From assembly GCA_030831135.1 (NCBI GenBank), contig JAURLR010000072.1, positions 1 through 11,604 on the forward strand: a stretch of DNA of 11,604 nt, read 5' to 3'. Shown here in pieces: positions 6,182 through 11,604 of the stretch (position 1 is the first letter of the stretch; each line of letters begins with the position of its first letter). This DNA comes from Alphaproteobacteria bacterium. Its GTDB lineage: Bacteria; Pseudomonadota; Alphaproteobacteria; UBA6615. Position numbers and translations under genes: made by a program. The notes below the pieces were generated by a model. It searched no databases. It was not told the origin of the DNA and saw nothing but the letters and a program-made list of their open reading frames with translations.

Positions 6182-6676
6182 CTAGAACGGGATTTCGTCG
6201 TCGAGGTCGTCCGACATGCGCCCGCCACCGGCACCGCCGCTGCCGCCACCAGACATAGCGGGTTGCGGATTGCCATAATCGCTCGGGCCGGAATCATATC
6301 CGCCACCACCGCCACCGCCTTCACCGCGGCTGTCGAGCATCACGAGCTCACCACGGAAACGCTGCAGGACGACTTCGGTCGTGTATTTTTCGACGCCGGA
6401 CTGGTCCGTCCATTTGCGCGTCTGGAGTTGCCCCTCCAGAAACACCTTGGCACCCTTGCGCAGATATTTCTCGGCGACCTCGGCCAGCTTCTGATCGAAG
6501 ATGACCACACGATGCCACTCGGTCTTTTCCTGCATTTCGCCGGAATTGCGATCTTTCCAGCGCTCGGATGTCGCCACGGACAGGTTGCACACCTTGTCGC
6601 CGGACTGCATGGAACGGATTTCGGGGTCGCGCCCCAGATTTCCGACGAGAATGACCTTGTTGACGCTGCCTGCCAT
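6182..6676 (-). CDS. ssb: Single-stranded DNA-binding protein
   Basis: This 164-residue SSB protects single-stranded DNA and recruits replication and repair proteins. The OB fold spans about 1-112, starting [20 protein letters not shown]. The base-stacking aromatics Trp40, Trp54, Phe60 and Trp89 correspond to E. coli Trp40, Trp54, Phe60 and Trp88. A glycine-rich, disordered linker (about 117-153, including a run of seven Gly) leads to the acidic tip DDLDDEIPF, the standard protein-interaction tail. A strong AGGAGG lies 8 bases before the ATG. The upstream region holds a plausible promoter with an SOS-box-like element. Its usual divergent neighbour uvrA lies about 2.9 kb away here, separated by icd and a lysR-type gene. 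Confidence 0.98.
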   Translation of the reverse strand: MAGSVNKVILVGNLGRDPEIRSMQSGDKVCNLSVATSERWKDRNSGEMQEKTEWHRVVIFDQKLAEVAEKYLRKGAKVFLEGQLQTRKWTDQSGVEKYTTEVVLQRFRGELVMLDSRGEGGGGGGGYDSGPSDYGNPQPAMSGGGSGGAGGGRMSDDLDDEIPF

Positions 6677-6684
6677 GTGATGTG

Positions 6685-6690
6685 CCTCCT
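6685..6690 (-). promoter_or_regulatory. Strong ribosome binding site of ssb
   Basis: Perfect AGGAGG on the minus strand, 8 bases before the ATG at 6674-6676. It fixes the ssb start and implies high translation. Confidence 0.85.
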
Positions 6691-6806
6691 GACACGTTCT
6701 ATCCGACCTTCATGCGCCCCGGACAACCCGAATCGGGCGCAAATCCAAGCGCAGACTGGCATGGGGCACAGGTCCCCACAAGCGGCTGCGCGTGCAAGTT
6801 ATCCCC

Positions 6807-6835
6807 ACGATATTCATGCTTTGTTCTTTTTGCAA
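6807..6835 (-). promoter_or_regulatory. Candidate ssb promoter with SOS-box-like element
   Basis: On the minus strand TTGCAA (6830-6835) and TATCGT (6807-6812) are separated by exactly 17 bases; each matches the sigma-70 consensus at 4 of 6. Within it, GAAC-N7-GAAT (6812-6826) differs by one base from the alphaproteobacterial LexA box GAAC-N7-GAAC. The location between -35 and -10 is where a repressor would act. A 130-base untranslated leader would follow, containing a short TGGGG/CCCCA hairpin. SOS control of ssb is therefore plausible but unproven. Confidence 0.45.
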
Positions 6836-6843
6836 CAAAACAG

Positions 6844-6875
6844 AAAAACCGGTGTTGCGAGACCCACAACACCGG
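6844..6875 (-). terminator. Rho-independent terminator of the isocitrate dehydrogenase gene
   Basis: In minus-strand sense CCGGTGTTG and CAACACCGG form a perfect 9-bp stem with a 9-base loop, followed by TTTTTCTGTTTTG. It begins about 35 bases after the TAA at 6910-6912 and is the strongest terminator in the window. Its T-rich tail runs up to the candidate ssb promoter. Confidence 0.92.
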
Positions 6876-6909
6876 CTTCCGAATTCTTTCAGCCTTCGGT
6901 ATTCGGGAG

Positions 6910-8415
6910 TTACTGCCCGTGTCCCAGCGAGAAACCCGGCTGCCCGTCGAAGGTGTACAAGTGTTCGGTCTTGATGAATTCCACATTGCTCGATGCCAGT
7001 CGGGAGAGCAGCGCCACGACTGATGCCAGGTCAAACTGGCTGTCAGGTTGCGCCATGAAACGGCAACGCCAATGATCGGTGCAGAATGTTTCCGGCATGG
7101 GATCCGGCCAGACCTTCACGCCCCGGTTCGTGATCATCTCGAGCTTGACCCCGACACTATGTTCGGCCTGGGACAGCAGCTTGGCCAGCTGATCGGGCTC
7201 CATCCGGGACTGCACAAACACATCCACCCCGACGAGTTCCTTCTTCTCGCTGTCTCTGGGTACGGGCGTGTAGATTTCAATCGGTTTGGCGTCCTTGTCA
7301 TAGGTGACCTTGTCGAGCTTCTCGGGGTTTTGTCCGAGTCGCGCGATGACCGCCTCTCCGAATTCATGGGTCCCGACCTTCTTCACCGACAATCCCTCGG
7401 TGAACAGGTCGGGTGTGTGGATGCCGTCCTCGATGGTCCGCAACCAGGCATTGTGAATTTTTTCAGCTACCCGGGTCTGACCGAGATGCGCCAGCATCAT
7501 GGCGCCGGCAAGCAAAAGGCCCGACGGGTTGGCAATCCCCTGCCCGGCAATTGTCGGTGCCGAGCCATGGATAGCTTCGAACATCGCGCCATGGGCACCG
7601 ATATTCGACGACGGCCCGATCCCGACAGATCCCGAAATCTGGGCCGTGATGTCGCTGACAATGTCGCCGTAAAGATTCAGGGTGACGATAACGTCGAAAA
7701 CCTCCGGCTGGTCGGCCAGCATGGCGGCGCCGATATCGATGATCCAGTGATCGGTTTCGATCTCGGGATAGTCGAGAGCGACCTCATCGAAGACCTTGTG
7801 AAACAGGCCATCCGTCAGCTTCATGATGTTGTCTTTGGTGAAGCAGGAGACCTTCTTGCGCTTGTTCACCCGGGCATACTCAAACGCATAGCGAACGATC
7901 TTTTCACAACCCGGCCGGGAGATCACTTTCAGGCACTGATAGACCTCATCGGTCTGGCGATGCTCGATACCGGCATAAAGGTCTTCCTCGTTCTCGCGCA
8001 CGATCACGACGTCCATACCCGCGTGTTTGGTCTCGACGACCGGGGCATAGGATACGCAGGGGCGCACATTGGCGAACAGGCCCATCGATTTCCGGATCGT
8101 CACATTCAGGCTCTTGTAGCCACCGCCTTGCGGGGTGGTGATCGGGGCCTTGTAGAGCGCCTTTGTCTTGCGCAGGATGTCCCAGACCGACGCATCAAGT
8201 CCCGATGAGTTCCCCGAGAGATAGGCTTTCTCGCCAATCACGACCTCATGGATATCAAGTTTCGCGCCGGCCGCCTCAAGCACGGCCAGACTGGCGGCCA
8301 TGATTTCGGGGCCAATGCCGTCGCCATGGGCAACAGCGATCGGAACGGGGCTTTGATTTTCTTCGTTCATGGAATCAGACTTTTCTGGTGACAACGGTTT
8401 GCTCTGGACGTTCAT
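6910..8415 (-). CDS. icd: Isocitrate dehydrogenase, long type with C-terminal extension
   Basis: This 501-residue TCA-cycle enzyme oxidatively decarboxylates isocitrate to 2-oxoglutarate. The catalytic fold covers about 22-365. The substrate loop is KSLNVTIRK (Ser102, Asn104, Arg108); Arg118 and Arg140 (VIVRENEEDLYAGIE), Tyr147, Lys194 (KDNIMK) and metal-binding Asp227, Asp251 and Asp255 are all present. Residues about 370-501 form the extra C-terminal domain of the Thermus/Rickettsia class, ending FIKTEHLYTFDGQPGFSLGH. The coenzyme site reads HGSAPTIAG: Thr288-Ile289 replaces the Lys-Tyr of NADP enzymes and the Asp-Ile of NAD enzymes, so the cofactor is uncertain. CAGGAG lies 6 bases before the first ATG, favouring it over the internal ATG at codon 16. 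It is divergent from a lysR gene. Confidence 0.94.
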   Translation of the reverse strand: MNVQSKPLSPEKSDSMNEENQSPVPIAVAHGDGIGPEIMAASLAVLEAAGAKLDIHEVVIGEKAYLSGNSSGLDASVWDILRKTKALYKAPITTPQGGGYKSLNVTIRKSMGLFANVRPCVSYAPVVETKHAGMDVVIVRENEEDLYAGIEHRQTDEVYQCLKVISRPGCEKIVRYAFEYARVNKRKKVSCFTKDNIMKLTDGLFHKVFDEVALDYPEIETDHWIIDIGAAMLADQPEVFDVIVTLNLYGDIVSDITAQISGSVGIGPSSNIGAHGAMFEAIHGSAPTIAGQGIANPSGLLLAGAMMLAHLGQTRVAEKIHNAWLRTIEDGIHTPDLFTEGLSVKKVGTHEFGEAVIARLGQNPEKLDKVTYDKDAKPIEIYTPVPRDSEKKELVGVDVFVQSRMEPDQLAKLLSQAEHSVGVKLEMITNRGVKVWPDPMPETFCTDHWRCRFMAQPDSQFDLASVVALLSRLASSNVEFIKTEHLYTFDGQPGFSLGHGQ

Positions 8416-8442
8416 GGGAGGCTCCTGTGTCTATATCTGATT

Positions 8443-8469
8443 CCAATCTGGCTGATAAACCATGATTGG
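8443..8469. promoter_or_regulatory. CCAATC/GATTGG inverted repeat between icd and lysR
   Basis: CCAATC (8443-8448) and GATTGG (8464-8469) are perfect inverted copies 15 bases apart, 28-54 bases upstream of the icd ATG. Together with the larger dyad at 8483-8515 it gives the shared regulatory region two operator-like sites, one nearer each gene. Confidence 0.35.
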
Positions 8470-8482
8470 TAAAATAGATAAT

Positions 8483-8515
8483 ACGATATAGAGTAATTGA
8501 TATTCTCAATATCGT
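8483..8515. promoter_or_regulatory. 33-bp interrupted palindrome, probable LysR-type operator
   Basis: ACGATATAGAG (8483-8493) and CTCAATATCGT (8505-8515) are inverted copies with one mismatch in 11, separated by 11 bases, in a markedly AT-rich stretch. The dyad ends 10 bases before the lysR ATG in the divergent icd-lysR region, the usual place for autoregulation by a LysR-type protein. The symmetric T-N11-A form is not exact, as the inner pair is G-N11-C. Binding by the adjacent regulator is inference. Confidence 0.6.
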
Positions 8516-8525
8516 TCAGGTCTCC

Positions 8526-9395
8526 ATGCCAACCGCAACCAACATCCACCCCGACCTTTTGCGCGCCCTCGTCACCGTCGTTGAGTGCGGCGGGTTTTCG
8601 ATGGCCGGTGAACGCCTTGGCCGTGGCCAGTCCGCAGTTTCACTGCAGATCAAACGGCTCGAGGAACAACTGGGGGTCCAGCTGCTTGTCCGAAGCCCAC
8701 GTCAGATTTCGCTGACGAGCGAGGGCGAACTGATCCTCGATCAGGCGCGCCGGATACTCGCCCTGAACGACGAACTCGTCACAAGGGCGCGCGAACCGGA
8801 GATCGCCGGAGTGGTTCGATTCGGTGCACCCGAAGACTTCGCGACCAGTCATCTGCCCAACGTCCTCGCGCAATTCGCCAAGAACCACCCCAAGGTGGCG
8901 CTGGATGTCACCTGCGAACTGACGCTGGATCTGCTTGAGCGGTTTTCGTCCGGCAACCTTGATCTGGCGCTTGTGAAACGCGAACCGAGTGAGAAAAGCC
9001 CCGGGCTGCGGGTTTGGCGCGAACCCCTGGTCTGGGTCGGCGTGGACCGCAAAATCCTGGACGGCGCGGAAACGATCCCGTTGGTGGTTTCACCCCGTCC
9101 TTGCGTCTATCGCAAGCGGATGACCGATTCCCTCGACCAGAAACAGCGGCCCTGGCGCATTGCCTATACCTGCGGTTCGCTTGCCGGATCCCTGGCTGCG
9201 GTCCGGGCGGGTCTCGGTGTCACGGTCCTGCCCAAGGAAATGGCGCCCACCGATTTGACGATCCTGAATGCCGATATGCTCGACCTGCCCGCACTCGAAG
9301 ACACCGAAATGGCACTGGTTGAGGCCCCTGGCCTGTCTCCAGCCGCCGAACGCCTTCGTGACCATGTCATCCGCCAGCTCGAGCACGGTGCATAG
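8526..9395 (+). CDS. LysR-family transcriptional regulator
   Basis: This 289-residue LTTR has an N-terminal winged helix-turn-helix (about 8-66: LLRALVTVVECGGFSMAGE, then QSAVSLQIKRLEEQLGVQLL) and a linker helix (about 68-90). A periplasmic-binding-protein-like effector domain follows (about 94-285, beginning GVVRFGAPEDFATSHLPNVL, with LDLALVKREP and GSLAGSLAAVRAGLGVTVLP). Its length is normal. The effector cannot be inferred. It is divergent from icd across 110 bases that contain two dyads, so control of icd and of itself is the natural hypothesis, though LTTR beside icd is not a standard pairing. The Shine-Dalgarno is modest (AGG 6 bases before ATG). The next gene, uvrA, is co-oriented 134 bases downstream but functionally unrelated. 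Confidence 0.93.
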   Translation: MPTATNIHPDLLRALVTVVECGGFSMAGERLGRGQSAVSLQIKRLEEQLGVQLLVRSPRQISLTSEGELILDQARRILALNDELVTRAREPEIAGVVRFGAPEDFATSHLPNVLAQFAKNHPKVALDVTCELTLDLLERFSSGNLDLALVKREPSEKSPGLRVWREPLVWVGVDRKILDGAETIPLVVSPRPCVYRKRMTDSLDQKQRPWRIAYTCGSLAGSLAAVRAGLGVTVLPKEMAPTDLTILNADMLDLPALEDTEMALVEAPGLSPAAERLRDHVIRQLEHGA

Positions 9396-9420
9396 GCGGC
9401 AGAAGAAACCCGCCTGATGT

Positions 9421-9432
9421 CGAACATGTTCG
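9421..9432. promoter_or_regulatory. 12-bp perfect palindrome upstream of uvrA
   Basis: CGAACATGTTCG is fully self-complementary and lies 98 bases before the uvrA ATG. It contains GAAC and GTTC half-sites, but only 2 bases apart. It therefore matches neither the alphaproteobacterial direct-repeat SOS box (GTTC-N7-GTTC) nor the Bacillus-type box with a 4-base centre. Confidence 0.3.
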
Positions 9433-9441
9433 GGGTTGTCC

Positions 9442-9479
9442 ACTGGCTTTTTGACGGTGAGGACGCCATTTTAGCCAGT
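9442..9479. promoter_or_regulatory. Spaced inverted repeat upstream of uvrA
   Basis: ACTGGCT (9442-9448) and AGCCAGT (9473-9479) are perfect 7-base inverted copies with 24 bases between them, 51-88 bases before uvrA. The interval contains TTGACG (9451-9456), a good -35 match, but no clear -10 at the proper distance. It could mark the uvrA promoter region. Confidence 0.25.
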
Positions 9480-9529
9480 CTGTTCGGTGCAACTGAACTG
9501 CGCCCCGCCCCGTCTCGTAATAGGCTTTC

Positions 9530-11604
9530 ATGCAGAAGAAAATCGTCGTTCGCGGCGCACGCGAACATAATTTGAAAAATGTCGATGTTTCGATTCCCCG
9601 GGATGCCCTGGTTGTGATCACGGGGCTGTCGGGGTCAGGCAAGTCCTCGCTGGCGTTTGATACGATCTACGCCGAAGGACAGCGCCGCTACGTGGAAAGC
9701 CTGTCGGCCTATGCCCGTCAGTTCCTGGAACTGATGCAGAAGCCCGATGTGGACTCCATCGAAGGCCTCTCTCCGGCGATTTCCATCGAGCAGAAGACGA
9801 CCAGTCGCAACCCGCGTTCCACAGTCGGCACGGTCACCGAAATCTATGACTATTTGCGCCTGCTCTTTGCCCGTGTGGGAATCCCCTACTCCCCGGCAAC
9901 CGGCCTGCCCATCGAGGCCCAATCGGTCAGCCAGATGGTCGACCGGACCCTGGAAATGGACGAAGGCACGCGGCTCTACCTGCTGGCGCCCATTGTGCGT
10001 GGACGCAAGGGGAAATACCGCAAGGAACTCGCCGCGCTTCAGAAGCGCGGATTCCAGCGGGTGAAAATCGATGGAGAGATGTACGAGATTGCGGACGCGC
10101 CGACCCTCGACAAGAATCTGAAGCACGACATCGCCGTTGTCGTCGACCGGATCGTGGTACGTGAGGGTATCGGAACGCGTCTGGCGGATTCGATCGAGAC
10201 CGCTTTGGAACTGGCCGACGGTCTGGCTTTTGCCGAGAACGCTGAAACCGGCGAACAGACCATTTTTTCGGCCAAATTTGCCTGCCCCGTCTCGGGCTTT
10301 ACGATCGAGGAGATCGAGCCCCGGCTCTTCTCCTTCAACAACCCGTTCGGTGCCTGCCCGGCCTGTGATGGTCTGGGCACCAAGGTCGTGGTCGATCCCG
10401 ATCTGGTCGTTCCCGATCAAACGAAAAGCCTGCGCGACGGTGCGATTGCGCCCTGGTCGAATTCCTCCAGCCCCTATTACGCCCAGACACTCGATGCCAT
10501 TGCGCGCCATCACAAGGTTTCAACAACCGATGCCTGGTCCGAATTGCCCGAGAAAGTTCAGAAGGTGATCCTGTTCGGATCGGGCAACACCACCATCAAG
10601 ATGAAATACGACGACGGGCTGCGCACCTACGAGACGAGCAAGCCCTTCGAAGGCGTGGTGATGAACCTCGAACGGCGTTACCGGGAAACCGAAAGTTCAT
10701 GGGCACGCGAGGAAATCGGCAAGTATCAGGTCACCTCTGTCTGCGAAACCTGCAAGGGCGCGCGTCTCAAGCCCGAAGCGCTGGCGGTGCGGATCAACGA
10801 CAAGCACATCAGCGAAACCACCGAGATGTCGATCGCTCATGCCGGGGCATGGTTTGCAGACCTCGAAAATCATCTCACGGCACAACAGAACGAGATCGCC
10901 CATCGAATCCTGCGGGAGATCAATGAACGGCTCGGCTTCCTGAATGATGTCGGTCTCGAATACCTGACCCTCAATCGGAATTCCGGCACCCTGTCGGGTG
11001 GCGAAAGCCAGCGTATCCGGCTGGCCTCCCAAATCGGCTCGGGCCTGACCGGGGTGCTCTATGTGCTGGACGAGCCCTCCATCGGCCTGCATCAGCGTGA
11101 CAATGCCCGCCTGCTCGAAACCCTCAAGCGGCTGCGCGATCTGGGCAATACAGTCATCGTGGTGGAACATGACGAGGATGCGATCCTCACCGCCGATTAC
11201 CTGATCGATATGGGGCCAGGCGCGGGCGTGCATGGCGGTACTGTTGTGGCCGAAGGTGCTCCCAAGAAGGTGATGCAGCAGGTCAGCAAAAGCCTGACCG
11301 CGAAATACCTGACCGGCGTGGAACAGATACCGGTTCCGACCGAACGCCGTCCGGGCAAGAAGGGTAAATCCCTGAAAATCACCGGTGCAACGGGAAACAA
11401 CCTCAAGGATGTCAGCGCCGAAATTCCACTTGGCACCTTCACCTGCGTCACAGGCGTTTCGGGTTCGGGGAAATCGACACTGGTGATCGACACCCTCTAC
11501 AATGCCGCCGCGCGGCACGTTTACAGTTCCCGCGCGGCCCCCAGCCCCCACAAATCCATCGAGGGCTTTGAGCATCTCGACAAGGTCATCGACATCGACC
11601 AGTC
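9530..11604 (+). CDS. uvrA: Excinuclease ABC subunit A, N-terminal 691 residues (partial at window edge)
   Basis: This is the damage-recognition ATPase of nucleotide excision repair, which loads UvrB at lesions. The frame is open from the ATG at 9530 to the window end. The first ATP-binding half has Walker A GLSGSGKS (32-39, Lys38). The UvrB-interaction and insertion region follows, then the signature [14 protein letters not shown] near 488-501 and Walker [13 protein letters not shown]. The second half begins with Walker A GVSGSGKS (Lys648), and the visible part ends at KVIDIDQ. In the first zinc module the ligands are Cys252, Ser255, Cys276 and Cys279, where E. coli has four cysteines (253, 256, 277, 280). 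About 260 C-terminal residues, including the second signature motif and the essential zinc finger, lie outside. The Shine-Dalgarno is weak (AGG 7 bases upstream). Confidence 0.98.
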   Translation, partial: MQKKIVVRGAREHNLKNVDVSIPRDALVVITGLSGSGKSSLAFDTIYAEGQRRYVESLSAYARQFLELMQKPDVDSIEGLSPAISIEQKTTSRNPRSTVGTVTEIYDYLRLLFARVGIPYSPATGLPIEAQSVSQMVDRTLEMDEGTRLYLLAPIVRGRKGKYRKELAALQKRGFQRVKIDGEMYEIADAPTLDKNLKHDIAVVVDRIVVREGIGTRLADSIETALELADGLAFAENAETGEQTIFSAKFACPVSGFTIEEIEPRLFSFNNPFGACPACDGLGTKVVVDPDLVVPDQTKSLRDGAIAPWSNSSSPYYAQTLDAIARHHKVSTTDAWSELPEKVQKVILFGSGNTTIKMKYDDGLRTYETSKPFEGVVMNLERRYRETESSWAREEIGKYQVTSVCETCKGARLKPEALAVRINDKHISETTEMSIAHAGAWFADLENHLTAQQNEIAHRILREINERLGFLNDVGLEYLTLNRNSGTLSGGESQRIRLASQIGSGLTGVLYVLDEPSIGLHQRDNARLLETLKRLRDLGNTVIVVEHDEDAILTADYLIDMGPGAGVHGGTVVAEGAPKKVMQQVSKSLTAKYLTGVEQIPVPTERRPGKKGKSLKITGATGNNLKDVSAEIPLGTFTCVTGVSGSGKSTLVIDTLYNAAARHVYSSRAAPSPHKSIEGFEHLDKVIDIDQ

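Noticed and set aside
6216..6330. Glycine-codon-rich repetitive stretch near the 3' end of ssb
   Set aside because: This is the normal Gly-rich disordered linker of SSB and not a separate DNA repeat element.
6799..6807. TTATCCCCA, resembling a DnaA box, upstream of ssb
   Set aside because: It is a single copy with one mismatch to TTATNCACA, there is no cluster or AT-rich unwinding region, and the genes around are not origin-linked.
5792..7075. 427-codon plus-strand open frame crossing the VOC gene, ssb, the ssb promoter, the icd terminator and the icd 3' end
   Set aside because: It spans several well-supported minus-strand genes and a strong terminator; the composition is that of a chance frame.
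7048..8208. 386-codon plus-strand open frame opposite icd
   Set aside because: It lies within the isocitrate dehydrogenase gene, whose catalytic motifs are all intact on the minus strand; the antisense translation has no recognisable domain.
9394..9415. 6-bp hairpin AGGCGG/CCGCCT at the lysR stop codon
   Set aside because: The stem is short, the loop is 10 bases and no T-run follows, so I do not call it a terminator.
9635..11575. Two 292-codon minus-strand frames opposite uvrA
   Set aside because: UvrA on the plus strand is unambiguous; the minus-strand frames follow its codon periodicity.
1..11604. CRISPR arrays, insertion sequences, attachment sites, tRNA or rRNA genes
   Set aside because: No regularly spaced repeats, transposase-like frames, terminal repeats or RNA-gene signatures were seen on either strand.

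Overview
The window is GC-rich DNA with dense, mostly co-oriented genes. It most likely comes from a free-living alphaproteobacterium, possibly a Rhodospirillales-like lineage, although the genus cannot be read from the sequence. The pointers are the GyrA sequence, the Rickettsia/Thermus-style isocitrate dehydrogenase with a C-terminal extension, an ECF26-like sigma/anti-sigma pair, a near match to the alphaproteobacterial SOS box (GTTC-N7-GTTC), and a UvrA with a Ser in its first zinc knuckle. It is a chromosomal housekeeping region. I see no tRNA, rRNA, insertion sequence, prophage gene or CRISPR array.

Layout from left to right. (1) gyrA on the minus strand, cut by the left edge, with a 250-base leader that holds a strong dyad and the terminator of the next operon. 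(2) A minus-strand stress-signalling unit: a small secreted two-cysteine protein, a 248-base non-coding gap rich in hairpins, an ECF sigma factor, and its membrane-anchored anti-sigma factor, translationally coupled to the sigma gene. (3) A minus-strand membrane-quality operon: SPFH/Band-7 protein, NfeD-like protein, and a second shorter NfeD-like protein with a TTG start. (4) A VOC-fold protein and ssb on the minus strand; ssb has a plausible promoter containing an SOS-like element. (5) A minus-strand isocitrate dehydrogenase with a strong terminator, divergent from (6) a plus-strand LysR regulator across a 110-base region with a striking 33-bp dyad. (7) uvrA on the plus strand, cut by the right edge after 691 codons.

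How the genes relate. gyrA, ssb and uvrA handle DNA topology, single-strand protection and excision repair. ssb and uvrA are divergent neighbours in many proteobacteria; here the icd-lysR pair lies between them. SPFH and NfeD proteins work as pairs in the inner membrane, and the second NfeD looks like a shortened paralogue. The ECF sigma and anti-sigma form a regulatory switch whose stimulus is not evident. An ECF-like promoter motif in front of the secreted protein gene suggests that this protein may belong to the regulon or serve as an envelope partner.

Nothing here amounts to a clearly new system. The most interesting leads are the chain of dyads between the secreted protein gene and the sigma gene, the dyad at icd/lysR, the unusual coenzyme-site pair in isocitrate dehydrogenase, and the tandem NfeD arrangement.
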